Shown: one piece after another, positions 49,350 through 58,858 of the stretch
Layout: every line of letters starts with the position of its first letter
Position numbering within the stretch: position 1 is the first letter of the stretch
Assembly (NCBI RefSeq): GCF_022014495.1
Contig: NZ_JAKLSQ010000034.1
Coordinates: forward strand, 8,195-72,194
DNA from: Sandaracinobacteroides sayramensis
GTDB taxonomy: Bacteria > Pseudomonadota > Alphaproteobacteria > Sphingomonadales > Sphingomonadaceae
Length of the DNA: 64,000 nt
Direction of reading: 5' to 3'
Translations under genes and position numbers: made by a program
Notes under the pieces: model-generated
What the model was told of the DNA's origin: nothing
Databases searched by the model: none
Seen by the model: the letters and a program-made list of their open reading frames with translations, nothing else

Positions 49350-50846
49350 TCAGGCGCCCGCGCGCCCCGGCCTTCCCCCGCCATTGCCGCCGCCCCGTCC
49401 ACGGTGCGGTTTGCCGGCCGGCCGGCCGGCTTGCGAGCGCCCGGCGATCGGATGCGCGTGCGACGCCCGACCTTCTCCGGACCGGCCTTCTCGCGACTGG
49501 CCTTCGCGGGCCTGACCTTCGCGTGCGGGGCCTTCGCCGGCGCGGCGGGGGCCGCCGCCATGCCGGCGCTGCCCGCCGCGACCGCCGCCCTGACGGCCAT
49601 CGGCCGAGCGCGGGGCGTGGCGGTGGCTGCCGACCTCGCCCGAGCGGGCATGGTCTTCGCGTTCCTGCCCGGGGCGCACCGGCACCGGCTTCGGCAGCTT
49701 TTCCGCTTCCTTCAGGAAGTTGGCCGGCAGCGGCAGCGGTTCCAGCTTCTGGCGGGTGAGCTTCTCGATGTCCTTCAGATAGGGCTTCTCGTCCGGCGCG
49801 CAGAAGCTGACGGCCACACCCTCGCGGCCGGCGCGGGCGGTGCGGCCGATGCGGTGCACATATTGCTCCGGCACGTTCGGAAGCTCGAAATTGATGACGT
49901 GGGAGACGGCGTCGATGTCGATCCCGCGCGCGGCGATGTCGGTCGCCACCAGCACGCCGATTTCCCCGCGCTTGAACTGGTCGAGCGCGCGTTCGCGTTG
50001 CGGCTGGCTCTTGTTGCCGTGGATCGCGGCGGAGCGCACGCCGGCGCCCTGCAGGTGGCGCACCACCCGGTCCGCGCCATGCTTGGTGCGGGTGAAGACC
50101 AGGCATTTGGCGAATTCCGGCTTCTTCAGCGTCAGCGTCAGCAGCGCCTGCTTTTCCGCCTGGTTGAGGTGGGTGACGAACTGCTGGATCTTTTCCGCCG
50201 TGGTGGCGACCGGAGTGACTTCCACCTTCACCGGGTTGCGCAGGTAGCGGCCGGCCAGTTCCGAAATCGAATTGGGCATGGTGGCCGAGAAGAACAGGCT
50301 CTGCCGCTGGCGCGGCACGATCTGGGCGATGCGCTTCAGCGCGTGGATGAAGCCGAGGTCCAGCATCTGGTCGGCCTCGTCCAGCACCAGCACTTCCACC
50401 TGATCTAGGAGGAGCGAGCGGCGGTCCACCAGGTCGAGCAGGCGGCCGGGCGTGGCGACCAGCACATCGGCGCCCGACACGAGCTGCTTTTCCTGCCGGG
50501 GGATCGGCACGCCGCCGAACACCGTCAGGATGGTCAGCTTCTGGAAGCGGGCATAGGCGCGGAAGCTGTCGGCGATCTGCGTCGCCAGTTCGCGCGTGGG
50601 GGCCAGCACCAGCACGCGCGGCGCCATCTTCCTGCGCGGCGCCGGGTTGCCGATCAGATAATGCAGGATCGGCAGCGCGAAGGCAGCCGTCTTGCCGGTG
50701 CCGGTCTGAGCGATGCCCAGCAGATCCTTGCCTTCCAGCGCGGGCGGAATGGCCTGTAGCTGGATCGGGGTGGGGGTTTCATAGCCCTCTTCGGCAAGCG
50801 CCATGAGGAGCGGCTGGGCAAGACCCAGCGATTCAAAATTGGTCAT
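49350..50846 (-). CDS. DEAD-box RNA helicase (RhlE-like)
   Basis: ATP-dependent RNA helicase of 498 aa. Motifs in order: Q motif YETPTPIQLQAIP, Walker A AQTGTGKTAA, PTREL, TPGRLLDL, DEAD in VLVLDEADQMLDLGF, SAT, and VHRIGRTARAGREG. The C-terminal 110 residues are a Gly/Arg/Glu-rich low-complexity tail (EGPAREGQAREGQSREGRSG) typical of RNA-binding RhlE-type extensions. The ATG is at 50846 (MTNFESLGL). Confidence 0.94.
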   Translation of the reverse strand: MTNFESLGLAQPLLMALAEEGYETPTPIQLQAIPPALEGKDLLGIAQTGTGKTAAFALPILHYLIGNPAPRRKMAPRVLVLAPTRELATQIADSFRAYARFQKLTILTVFGGVPIPRQEKQLVSGADVLVATPGRLLDLVDRRSLLLDQVEVLVLDEADQMLDLGFIHALKRIAQIVPRQRQSLFFSATMPNSISELAGRYLRNPVKVEVTPVATTAEKIQQFVTHLNQAEKQALLTLTLKKPEFAKCLVFTRTKHGADRVVRHLQGAGVRSAAIHGNKSQPQRERALDQFKRGEIGVLVATDIAARGIDIDAVSHVINFELPNVPEQYVHRIGRTARAGREGVAVSFCAPDEKPYLKDIEKLTRQKLEPLPLPANFLKEAEKLPKPVPVRPGQEREDHARSGEVGSHRHAPRSADGRQGGGRGGQRRHGGGPRRAGEGPAREGQAREGQSREGRSGEGRASHAHPIAGRSQAGRPAGKPHRGRGGGNGGGRPGRAGA

Positions 50847-51129
50847 TGGTCGTCTTTCAAGTCTGACCCGCGCGCAGCTTCGCGTTCGCACTGCGCTTGA
50901 GCCGGTCAGACATCCCGCGTGGCAGGAATGTCGTGGGGAGGCGCAGCGGCAAACCCGGGGTCGGTTCGGGGGGCGGAAAGCCCCGCGCGTCGATCACGCG
51001 CCCCGGCGACTGGGCTCCTCGCACACCCAAGGCTGGGTGGAGGCCATCGCTGCGCTGCGGCATATACGGGTGCAGGGCCGGAAATGCAAGGAGAGGTGAT
51101 GGGGCCGTGCGAATGGAGCCGGACACGCC

Positions 51130-51156
51130 GTCACCCCGGGTCAAGCCCGGGGTGAC
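51130..51156. repeat. Dispersed hairpin repeat, copy 5
   Basis: Identical to copy 1: 11-bp stem GTCACCCCGGG/CCCGGGGTGAC, loop TCAAG. Confidence 0.9.
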
Positions 51157-51216
51157 GGGTTCGTTTGCGGGCGATTGCAAGGACGGGCGATTGCAGGCGC
51201 GAGGTCGGAAAAGGAA

Positions 51217-51244
51217 GGGGCCGGGAAGTTTCCTTCCCGGCCCC
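51217..51244 (-). terminator. Terminator of the amino acid permease gene
   Basis: A 12-bp perfect stem GGGGCCGGGAAG/CTTCCCGGCCCC with a four-base loop, eight bases beyond the permease stop. On the minus strand it is followed by TTCCTTTTCC. Confidence 0.75.
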
Positions 51245-51251
51245 ATCTTTA

Positions 51252-52814
51252 TCAGGCGTCTTTCCCGCCCGGCGTCGGCGCGCCCGGCATGGGCGGCACC
51301 GGCAGCGGCGGCGCGTCCGGGTCGCCCTCGTGCACGTCGATGATGCCACGCCCCACATGGCTCTTGCGGTAGCCGTAGAGGAAATAGAAGACGAGGCCGA
51401 TGGCGCCCCAGATGGGCAGCACCAGGATCGCCTTCACCGGCAGCGAGACATAGAGATAGACGCAGCCGACGATCGCCAGCGGCGCCACCAGCCAGACGGC
51501 GGGGGTGCGGAACGGCCGGTGCCGGTCCGGCTGGGTGCGCCTCAGGATCAGCACCGAGATCGCCACCATGAAGAAGGCGAACAGCGTGCCGGCGTTGGCG
51601 ATGGCCGCCAGCTCGCCGACCGGCAGGAAGGCCGCCGCGAAGGTGACGGCGACGCCGGTGATGGCGGTGATGATGTGCGGCGTCTTCCACTTGGGGTGGA
51701 TGGTCGACAGCTTCTCGGGCAGCAGGCCGTCGCGCGACATCACGAAGAAGATGCGCGTCTGGCCGAACAGCATGACGAGGATCACCGACGGCAGCGCCAG
51801 GAAGGCCGCGAGGCCGATCAGGTTGCCGAAGTTCAGATAGCCGACTTCGCGCAGCACATGCGCCAGCGCTTCCTTCGAGCAGGCGAGCGGCTCCTTGCCG
51901 AGGCCGGCCAGTTCGCCGCAGCGGGCGAAAAGCTCCGGCGAGCCGGGGGAGAGCCAGTTGCCCAGCGCGTCGGTGACGGGCTGGGCGCCGAGCGGCGAGC
52001 CGATCGCGCCGGCCGCCACCAGCATGTAGAAGACGGTGCAGATGCCGAGCGATCCCAGCAGGCCCAACGGCACGTTGCGCTGCGGGTTCACGGTTTCCTC
52101 GGCGGCGGTCGAAACCGCGTCGAACCCGACATAGGCGAAGAAGATCGAAGCCGCCGCCGCCGAGATGCCGGCGAAGCCCATCGGCGCGAAGGGGGCGAAA
52201 TTGTCCATCTTCATCACCGGCAGGGCGAGCACGACGAAGGCCGTCAGCGCCGCGACCTTGATCGCCACCAGCACGGCGTTCACCCGGGCGCTTTCCGTGG
52301 TGCCGACGATGAGGAGGCCAGTGACCAGCAGCGCGATCGCGACCGCCGGCAGGTTCATGATTCCGCCGGCATAGGGCCCGCTCACCAGCGCCATGGGCAG
52401 TTCGATCCCGAACCAGCCTTTCAACTGGCCCACGAAATAGCCGGACCAGCCGACGGAGACGGCGGAAGCCGCCACCGCATATTCCAGCACCAGCGCCCAG
52501 CCGACCATCCAGGCCAGCACTTCGCCCATGACGGCGTAGGTGTAGGTGTAGGCGGAGCCGGAGACCGGCACCATGGAAGCGATTTCGGAATAGCAGAGCG
52601 CCGCCACGCCGCAGACGAGCCCGGCGAGCACGAAGCTCAGCAGCATGCCCGGCCCGGCGAACTGCGCGGCTTCCGACGTCAGCACGAAGATGCCGGTGCC
52701 GATGATGGCGCCGACGCCCAGCAACGTCAGTTGCCAGGCGCCCAATGTTCTGGTGAGACTTTTCTTTTCAGCGGTTGCGAGAATGGCGTCGAGTGGCTTG
52801 ATGCGCCAGGACAT
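51252..52814 (-). CDS. APC-family permease (cationic amino acid transporter type)
   Basis: Transporter of 520 aa with about twelve to fourteen helices. N-terminal LTRTLGAWQLTLLGVGAIIGTGIFVLTS and YSEIASMVPVSGSAYTYTYAVMGE are signatures of the CAT branch of the APC superfamily, related to YhdG and mammalian SLC7 cationic transporters. FFAYVGFDAVSTAAEETVNPQRNVP is the conserved helix 6-7 region. The C-terminal tail is Pro/Gly-rich. The ATG is at 52814. Substrate uncertain. Confidence 0.9.
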   Translation of the reverse strand: MSWRIKPLDAILATAEKKSLTRTLGAWQLTLLGVGAIIGTGIFVLTSEAAQFAGPGMLLSFVLAGLVCGVAALCYSEIASMVPVSGSAYTYTYAVMGEVLAWMVGWALVLEYAVAASAVSVGWSGYFVGQLKGWFGIELPMALVSGPYAGGIMNLPAVAIALLVTGLLIVGTTESARVNAVLVAIKVAALTAFVVLALPVMKMDNFAPFAPMGFAGISAAAASIFFAYVGFDAVSTAAEETVNPQRNVPLGLLGSLGICTVFYMLVAAGAIGSPLGAQPVTDALGNWLSPGSPELFARCGELAGLGKEPLACSKEALAHVLREVGYLNFGNLIGLAAFLALPSVILVMLFGQTRIFFVMSRDGLLPEKLSTIHPKWKTPHIITAITGVAVTFAAAFLPVGELAAIANAGTLFAFFMVAISVLILRRTQPDRHRPFRTPAVWLVAPLAIVGCVYLYVSLPVKAILVLPIWGAIGLVFYFLYGYRKSHVGRGIIDVHEGDPDAPPLPVPPMPGAPTPGGKDA

Positions 52815-52900
52815 TCGGTTCCCTTCCTGAACCCCGGAACCCTCTCAGGGCTCACGGGTGAATATTATGGAACGGAAACTGTCCTGTCGCGCCGCGATGG

Positions 52901-53284
52901 TCAAGCGTCGCGAAGCAGCATCGGCCCCAAAGGCTTGCCGCCGAAGATGTGCACATGCAGGTGCGGCACCTCCTGGTGGCTGTTGGTGCCGGCGTTGGCT
53001 AGGATGCGATAGCCATCCTCTTCCAGCCCCAGTTGCCGGGCAACTTCGCCCACGGCGCGCCAGAAACCGGCCTGAAGGGCGTCCGGCGCGTTCACCGAGA
53101 AGTCCGCCAGGCTGACATAGGCGCCCTTCGGGATCACCAGCACATGCACCGGCGCCTGTGGGTTGATGTCGTGGAAGGCGAAGGCATGTTCGTTTTCGAA
53201 CACCGGCTTCGAAGGGATCTCGCCGCGCAGGATGCGGGCGAAGATGTTGTTCGAATCATAGGGCGTGCCGTTCTTCACTGTCAT
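52901..53284 (-). CDS. HIT family (Hint-type) nucleotide hydrolase
   Basis: Histidine-triad protein of 127 aa; catalytic motif HLHVHIFGG preceded by AGTNSHQEVP, as in HinT purine-nucleoside phosphoramidases. N-terminal IFARILRGEIPSKPVFENE is a further signature. Its ATG overlaps the hisE stop, placing it last in the his operon, a common arrangement in alphaproteobacteria. Confidence 0.95.
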   Translation of the reverse strand: MTVKNGTPYDSNNIFARILRGEIPSKPVFENEHAFAFHDINPQAPVHVLVIPKGAYVSLADFSVNAPDALQAGFWRAVGEVARQLGLEEDGYRILANAGTNSHQEVPHLHVHIFGGKPLGPMLLRDA

Positions 53285-53601
53285 TTCCGTCTCCCGGCTT
53301 TCTCGTCGAGGCCAGACTGGCCTTCGCGCCGCTCCAGTTCGGCGCGAACCTGATCGAGGCTTATGCCGCGTTCGCCGAGCAGGATCAGCAGGTGGAAGAT
53401 CAGGTCCGCCGCTTCGCCGATCAGCGCCTCGTCGTCCTGCGCGATCGCCGCGATCACCGTTTCCACCGCTTCCTCGCCGACCTTTTCCGCCAGCTTCAGC
53501 CGCCCCCTGGCGGCCTGCCTCGCCACATAGCTGCTTTCCGCCGCGCCCTGCTGCAGGCGTTCGGCGATGAGGGTTTCCAGTCGGTCGAGAATGTCGGTCA
53601 T
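53281..53601 (-). CDS. hisE: Phosphoribosyl-ATP pyrophosphatase
   Basis: Second step of histidine synthesis (106 aa). MazG-like helices carry the metal-binding acids in [13 protein letters not shown] and [15 protein letters not shown]. The ATG overlaps the hisF stop (ATGA). Confidence 0.95.
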   Translation of the reverse strand: MTDILDRLETLIAERLQQGAAESSYVARQAARGRLKLAEKVGEEAVETVIAAIAQDDEALIGEAADLIFHLLILLGERGISLDQVRAELERREGQSGLDEKAGRRK

Positions 53602-54362
53602 GCGGGTCTCACGGGAACGCCGGCGGCGGCGAGCGCGCGTTTCGCGTCGGCTACGCTCGCCTCGCCGAAGTGGAACAGGCTGGCGGCGAGCACGGCGGAG
53701 GCGCCGCCTTGCGTGACGCCCGCCACCAGATCGGCAACTCCGCCGACGCCGCCCGAGGCGATCACCGGTACCGGCACGGCGGCGGCGATGGCGCGCAGCA
53801 GCGGCAGGTCGTAGCCGGAGCGGGTGCCGTCCCGGTCCATGGAGGTCAGCAGGATCTCGCCGGCGCCGAGCGTGGCGACCTGCCGCGCGAAGCCGACCGC
53901 GTCGAGGCCGGTGGCGCGGCGGCCGCCATGGGTGAAGATTTCCCAGCGGCCGGGCGCCACCGACTTCGCGTCGATCGCCACCGTGATGCACTGCTCGCCG
54001 AAGCGTTCCGCCAGTTCGCCCACCAGTTGCGGGCGGGCGACGGCGGCGGAGTTCACCGATACCTTGTCGGCGCCGGCCTTCAGCAGGGTTCTCACATCGT
54101 CCGCCGTGCGCACGCCGCCGCCCACCGTCAGCGGCATGAAGCAGCGCTCGGCGGTTTCGGCGACGATGTCGAACAGGATCGAGCGATCCTCATGGGTGGC
54201 GGTGATGTCCAGGAACACCAGTTCGTCCGCCCCTTCCGCGTCGTAGCGGCTGGCGGCCTCCACCGGGTCGCCGGCGTCGCGCAGGCCTTCGAAGTTCACG
54301 CCCTTCACCACGCGGCCGCCGGCTACGTCCAGGCAGGGGATGACGCGGACGGCGAGAGTCAT
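53598..54362 (-). CDS. hisF: Imidazole glycerol phosphate synthase, cyclase subunit
   Basis: TIM-barrel cyclase (254 aa) that works with His[21 protein letters not shown] holds the catalytic Asp and [19 protein letters not shown] the second one; phosphate sites are VGGGVRT and [11 protein letters not shown]. The ATG overlaps the hisA stop (ATGA). Confidence 0.98.
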   Translation of the reverse strand: MTLAVRVIPCLDVAGGRVVKGVNFEGLRDAGDPVEAASRYDAEGADELVFLDITATHEDRSILFDIVAETAERCFMPLTVGGGVRTADDVRTLLKAGADKVSVNSAAVARPQLVGELAERFGEQCITVAIDAKSVAPGRWEIFTHGGRRATGLDAVGFARQVATLGAGEILLTSMDRDGTRSGYDLPLLRAIAAAVPVPVIASGGVGGVADLVAGVTQGGASAVLAASLFHFGEASVADAKRALAAAGVPVRPA

Positions 54363-55081
54363 CGGGCGGAGTCCAGCGCGGCCTTCAACTCTATGCGGCC
54401 ATCGTAGAGCGAGCGGCCGGCGATCACCCCTTCGATCCCGCGCTTCACGCGCAGCGCGCGGATTTCCGCAAGATCGGCCAGCCCGCCCGAGGCGATGACC
54501 GGTAGCTTCACCGCGCGCGCCAGTTCGGCGGTCGCCTCGATATTGACACCGCTCAGCAGCCCGTCGCGGCCGACATCGGTGAAGAGCAGGGCGCCGACGC
54601 CGGCGTCCTCGAAGCGGCGGCCCATGTCGGCGACCGGCACGTCCGACACGTCCGCCCAGCCGCGCGTGGCGACGCGGCCGTCGCGGGCGTCGACCGCGAC
54701 GACGATCCGGCCCGGATGGTCGCTGGCGGCGGTGCGGACGAGGCCGGGGTCGGTGAGGGCGGCGGTGCCGATCACCACCCGTTCGACGCCGAGGCGGAAC
54801 CAGCGCTCGATGGCGGAGAGCGTGCGGATGCCGCCGCCGACCTGCACCTTGGCGGAGGTGGCGGCGAGGATCGCTTCGACGGCCGCGGCGTTGCGGGCCT
54901 CGCCGGCGAAGGCGCCGTCGAGATCGACCACATGCAGCCATCTGGCGCCGGCCTCGTCGAACGCACGGGCTTGGGCGGCCGGATCTTCGGCGTAGACGGT
55001 GGCGCGGTCCATGTCGCCCTCGGCGAGGCGGACGACCTGTCCGGCCTTGAGGTCTATGGCGGGGTAGATCGTGAAGGGCAT
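54359..55081 (-). CDS. hisA: ProFAR isomerase
   Basis: TIM-barrel isomerase (240 aa). Catalytic Asp in [15 protein letters not shown] and in [25 protein letters not shown] and IASGGLADL bind the phosphates. It lies two bases after hisH. Homologous half-barrel layout to HisF. Confidence 0.97.
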   Translation of the reverse strand: MPFTIYPAIDLKAGQVVRLAEGDMDRATVYAEDPAAQARAFDEAGARWLHVVDLDGAFAGEARNAAAVEAILAATSAKVQVGGGIRTLSAIERWFRLGVERVVIGTAALTDPGLVRTAASDHPGRIVVAVDARDGRVATRGWADVSDVPVADMGRRFEDAGVGALLFTDVGRDGLLSGVNIEATAELARAVKLPVIASGGLADLAEIRALRVKRGIEGVIAGRSLYDGRIELKAALDSAR

Positions 55082-55083
55082 GT

Positions 55084-55689
55084 TCAGGGGCGCCAGTTCA
55101 GCCAGCGGGTGAGGAGGGCGAGGCCATAGGCCTGGCTTTTCTCCGGGTGGAATTGCACGCCAAGCATGGTGTCGCGCTGGACGGCGGCGGTGACGGCGGC
55201 GCCATAGCTTGCGGTGGCGGCGAGGTGGGCGGCGTCCGCCGTTTCGAAGGCGTAGCTGTGGACGAAATAGGCGTAGCCCGCTTCGAGGAGGCCGGGGCCG
55301 CCGGGAGCGACTTCGTTCCAGCCGATCTGCGGCACCTTCAGCCCTTCGGGCGCCATGCGGCGCACCGCGCCCGGAACCCAGCCGAGGCCGCGATGCACGC
55401 CGAACTCATGGCCTTCGTCCGCCATCAACTGCATGCCGACGCAGATGCCGAGGAACGGGCGGGCGTGTTCGCGGACGGCCCTGTCGAGCGCTTCCTCCAG
55501 GCCCGGCACGGCGCGCAGCGCTGCGGCGCAGGCGCCGAAGGCGCCGACGCCGGGGAGGACGATGCGCTCGGCCGACAGCACGTCCGCGGGGCTGGAGGTG
55601 ACGCGCACGGAAGACGCGCCGGCCGCTTCCAGCGCCTTGGCGGCCGAGCGCAGATTGCCCGCGCCATAGTCGATGAGGGCGACCGCCAT
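55084..55689 (-). CDS. hisH: Imidazole glycerol phosphate synthase, glutaminase subunit
   Basis: Class I glutamine amidotransferase (201 aa) that feeds ammonia to HisF. The nucleophile Cys is in [14 protein letters not shown], and the His-Glu pair in [25 protein letters not shown] is the N-terminal signature. Confidence 0.97.
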   Translation of the reverse strand: MAVALIDYGAGNLRSAAKALEAAGASSVRVTSSPADVLSAERIVLPGVGAFGACAAALRAVPGLEEALDRAVREHARPFLGICVGMQLMADEGHEFGVHRGLGWVPGAVRRMAPEGLKVPQIGWNEVAPGGPGLLEAGYAYFVHSYAFETADAAHLAATASYGAAVTAAVQRDTMLGVQFHPEKSQAYGLALLTRWLNWRP

Positions 55690-55693
55690 GGCG

Positions 55694-56284
55694 CTAGACG
55701 AGCGTGCCCTTGGTGGACGGGATGCTGCCGAGCTGGCGCGGATCGAGCCCGACCGCCTGCTTCAGCGCCCGGGCGAGCGCCTTGAACAGGCCTTCGGCGA
55801 TATGGTGGTTGTTGCTGCCGTAGAGCGCTTCGGCGTGGAGGGTGATTCCGGCCGCCTGCGCGAAGCTGTGGAAGACGTGCCAGAACAGTTCCGTATCCAT
55901 CTCGCCCAGCCGGCTTTGCGAGAAATTCACCTTCCAGACGAGGAAGGGGCGGCCGGAAATGTCGAGCGCGACGCGCGCCAGCGTCTCGTCCATCGGCACA
56001 TAGGCGTGGCCGTAGCGGGTGATCCCGGCGCGGTCGCCGAGCGCCTTGCCGAAGGCTTCGCCGAGCGCGATCGCCGTGTCCTCGACCGTGTGGTGCGCGT
56101 CTATGTGCAGGTCGCCGACCGTCTGGATGTCGAGATCGAAGAGGCCGTGGCGGGCAAGCTGGTCCAGCATATGGTCGTAGAAGCCGATGCCGGTGGAAAT
56201 GGAGCGCCGGCCCGTGCCATCGAGGTTGACGGTGACGGAGACATCGGTTTCCGACGTCTTGCGGGTAACGGTTGCAATGCGCAT
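55694..56284 (-). CDS. hisB: Imidazoleglycerol-phosphate dehydratase
   Basis: Manganese-dependent dehydratase (196 aa), a monofunctional HisB. Metal-binding motifs are [34 protein letters not shown] and the C-terminal [19 protein letters not shown]. First gene of the his operon in this window. Confidence 0.97.
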   Translation of the reverse strand: MRIATVTRKTSETDVSVTVNLDGTGRRSISTGIGFYDHMLDQLARHGLFDLDIQTVGDLHIDAHHTVEDTAIALGEAFGKALGDRAGITRYGHAYVPMDETLARVALDISGRPFLVWKVNFSQSRLGEMDTELFWHVFHSFAQAAGITLHAEALYGSNNHHIAEGLFKALARALKQAVGLDPRQLGSIPSTKGTLV

Positions 56285-56368
56285 CGAGCGGCCCTTTCGA
56301 GGCCCGGGGCTATAGCAGGCGGGCGCGGAGGTTCAACTGCGGTTCAACAGCGGTTGAACGGCGGAGCT

Positions 56369-57817
56369 TCAGCCCTTGCCGTCCAGCCGCTGCATTTCGG
56401 GCGCCTGCACCAGCCGCAGGGCCTTTTCGACGGGGGCAAGCTCCGGGATCGGCTTCTTGCCCTTGTCCACGCCCATTTCGGGGAATTTCCGCGCCTTGGT
56501 GAGGACGCGGGCTTCGAGCGAGGCGATGAAGTCGTTGTAGGCGCCCGTCGCTTCGCCGAGGTTGCGGCCGACCCGGCCGACATGCTCGGTCATGGTGGCG
56601 AGGCTGGCGTAGAGGTCGGCGCCCAGTTCGCCGATGGCGCGGGCTTCGTCCGCCATCTTCTCCTGCCGCCAGACCATGGCGACGACGCGGGCGATGGCCA
56701 GCAGATTGGTCGGGCCGGCGAGCAGGATCCGCTGGTCCAGCGCCCAGGCGAGGAGATCGAGATCCTGCTCTAGCGCGGCGGAGAGGAAATTCTCGCCCGG
56801 CAGAAACATCACCACGAAATCCGCCGATTGCGCGAATTCCTTCCAATAGGCCTTTTCGCTGAGCCCCTTGGCGTGGTTGCGGACCGAGAAGGCGTGGCGC
56901 TTCAGCGCCGACAGCCGCTCCGCCTCGCCCTCGGCCTCGGAAGCGGCGAGATAGTCGGCGAGCGAGCATTTGCTGTCCACCACCAGCTCGCGGCCGCCGG
57001 GCAGCTTCAGCACCGCGTCGGGCCGGCGGCGCTGGCCTTCCGTGTCGGTCGTGCTGGCTTGCAGCTCGAAGTCGATGCCTTCGCGAAGCCCGGCCATTTC
57101 CAGCACGTTGCGAAGCTGCGCCTCGCCCCAGGCGCCCGACGCCCGGGAGGAGGAGCGCAAGGCGGCGACGATCTTGTTCGCTTCTGCTTTCACCGCCTGC
57201 TGGCCGAGTGCCACCGACTGCAGCTGCTCGCTGAGCGAGCCATAGGCCTGCTCGCGCTTCGTCTCCAGCGCCTTCAGTTCGTCGCCGTAGCGGGCAAGGG
57301 TTTCCTTCATCGGCGTGACGAGGCTCGCCAGCGCCTCGCGGCTGTCCGTCAGGCCCTTGGCGGCTTCCGCCCGGTGCAGCTTCAGGGTTTCGGCCGCCTG
57401 TTCCGTGAATTGCTTCTGCGCCCGCTCCAGCGCTTCGGCGGCGAGGCGCTGGAATTCGCCGCGCATTTCCTCCAGCTGGCGCGCGTGCACGCGGTCCCGC
57501 TCGGTCAGCGCCTCCGTCTGCACCCGGTCCCGCTCGGCGAGTGCCAGATGATGCGCGCGGTCGCGTTCGGCCGCGCTCGATTCGGCGGCGGCCAGGGCCG
57601 CTTGCAGCTCCGCCGCGCGGCCCATGAAGGGGCGGGCTTCTTCCGCCTGCGCCTTGAAGGAGGCCACCTCCGCCACGGCCCGGCCCAGCGCTTCCCGCCG
57701 TTCGGCGAGCTCGTTTCGGCTGGAGGCGAGCGGCTTGCCCCAGATCGCCCAGCCGGCCGCCATTGCCACGAGCAGGCTGAGGAGGATGACGAGGGCGATG
57801 ACCAGTTCGGGCGACAT
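56369..57817 (-). CDS. rmuC: DNA recombination protein RmuC
   Basis: RmuC-family protein of 482 aa that limits inversions at short inverted repeats in E. coli. One N-terminal helix (LVIALVILLSLLVAMAAGWAIW), a long coiled coil (about 30-190) with repeated ERDRV units, then the nuclease-like RmuC domain with GAWGEAQLRNVLEMAGL, VVDSKCSLADY and FVVMFLPGENFLSAAL. Interesting here given the many inverted repeats in the window. Confidence 0.94.
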   Translation of the reverse strand: MSPELVIALVILLSLLVAMAAGWAIWGKPLASSRNELAERREALGRAVAEVASFKAQAEEARPFMGRAAELQAALAAAESSAAERDRAHHLALAERDRVQTEALTERDRVHARQLEEMRGEFQRLAAEALERAQKQFTEQAAETLKLHRAEAAKGLTDSREALASLVTPMKETLARYGDELKALETKREQAYGSLSEQLQSVALGQQAVKAEANKIVAALRSSSRASGAWGEAQLRNVLEMAGLREGIDFELQASTTDTEGQRRRPDAVLKLPGGRELVVDSKCSLADYLAASEAEGEAERLSALKRHAFSVRNHAKGLSEKAYWKEFAQSADFVVMFLPGENFLSAALEQDLDLLAWALDQRILLAGPTNLLAIARVVAMVWRQEKMADEARAIGELGADLYASLATMTEHVGRVGRNLGEATGAYNDFIASLEARVLTKARKFPEMGVDKGKKPIPELAPVEKALRLVQAPEMQRLDGKG

Positions 57818-57943
57818 GTTTGGAACATTAGGCGAACATTGGTTGGCGAGTCACGCTATTTCTTCTGCGCCTTATTTCTTCTGAGCCTTGTCCGTTTCAG
57901 GCGCGCGTGAAAGCATTCGCCTGAAGAAAGCAGGGGAGTGAGC

Positions 57944-58858
57944 ATGGAGTTTCGGATTCTGGCCGAAGGCCTCGCCTTTCCGGAGGGGCCGGTGTTGATG
58001 GACGATGGCTCGGTGATCGTCGTGGAGATTGCCGCGGGGCGGGTGACGCGGGTGCGGCGCGATGGCTCGACGCAGGTGGTCGCCACCCCGGGCGGCGGGC
58101 CGAACGGCGCGGCGATCGGGCCGGACGGGGCGCTATATGTCTGCAACAATGGCGGTTTTCAGTGGGCGGAGGTCGAGGGGCTGCGCGTCCCCGGCAACGT
58201 CGCGACGGATTATGTGACCGGCCGGATCGAGCGAATCGACCTTGGGACCGGCAAGGTGGAGCGGCTCTACGACAGTTTCGAGGGGCATCGGCTCTCCGGC
58301 CCGAACGACATCGTCTTCGACGCCCATGGCGGTTTCTGGTTCACCGACCTCGGCAAGCATTTCGCGCATCACACCGACCATGGCGGACTCTACTATGCAA
58401 CGCCGGACGGGCGGACGCTGAAGCGCGCCGTGCACGGGCCGGACTTCAACGGCGTCGGCCTGTCGCCGGATGGCAAGACGGTTTACGCCGCCGTCTGCAC
58501 CCGCTGCTACATATTGGCGTTCGACATCACCGGGCCGGGCGAAGTCGCGCCGTCGCCGCTGGCCGCCGTGCCGGGGCGGCTGGTGGCGGACTTTCCCGGG
58601 CGGACGCTGCTCGATTCGCTGGCGATGCTGGAGAGCGGCCGGATCGCGCAGGCGACGCTGGTGGACCGGCCGGGGATCGGTGTCGCCGATCCGGCGACCG
58701 GGGACATCGTCTATCACCCCTTCCCGGACCTGCTGACGACCAACATCGCCTTCGGTGGCGCCGACATGCGCGATGCGGCGGTGACGCTGTCCTCCACCGG
58801 CAAGCTTGCACTTGCCCGTTGGGACGAGCCGGGATTGCGGCTAAACCATAAGGCGTGA
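57944..58858 (+). CDS. SMP-30/gluconolactonase family protein
   Basis: Six-bladed beta-propeller lactonase-like protein of 304 aa. Metal-binding residues are suggested by LAFPEGPVLMDDG, GGGPNGAAIGPDGALYVCN, SGPNDIVFDAHGGFWFTDL and FNGVGLSPDGKTVYAA. AGGGGAG at 57932-57938 sets the start at the ATG 57944. The lactone substrate is unknown. Its stop overlaps the xerD start. Confidence 0.92.
   Translation: MEFRILAEGLAFPEGPVLMDDGSVIVVEIAAGRVTRVRRDGSTQVVATPGGGPNGAAIGPDGALYVCNNGGFQWAEVEGLRVPGNVATDYVTGRIERIDLGTGKVERLYDSFEGHRLSGPNDIVFDAHGGFWFTDLGKHFAHHTDHGGLYYATPDGRTLKRAVHGPDFNGVGLSPDGKTVYAAVCTRCYILAFDITGPGEVAPSPLAAVPGRLVADFPGRTLLDSLAMLESGRIAQATLVDRPGIGVADPATGDIVYHPFPDLLTTNIAFGGADMRDAAVTLSSTGKLALARWDEPGLRLNHKA

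Larger units (their letters stand above)
50847..51251. other. Intergenic region upstream of the DEAD-box helicase (405 bases)
   Basis: Holds the helicase leader, dispersed repeat copy 5 and a terminator. A minus-strand mini-frame at 50857-50913 (MSDRLKRSANAKLRAGQT) ends 10 bases before the helicase start and could be a leader peptide, but its ribosome-binding site is poor. No other gene is evident. Confidence 0.5.

Noticed and set aside
50857-50913. Leader peptide MSDRLKRSANAKLRAGQT before the DEAD-box helicase
   Set aside because: The ribosome-binding site is weak and there is no clear attenuator; kept only as a note in the intergenic entry.
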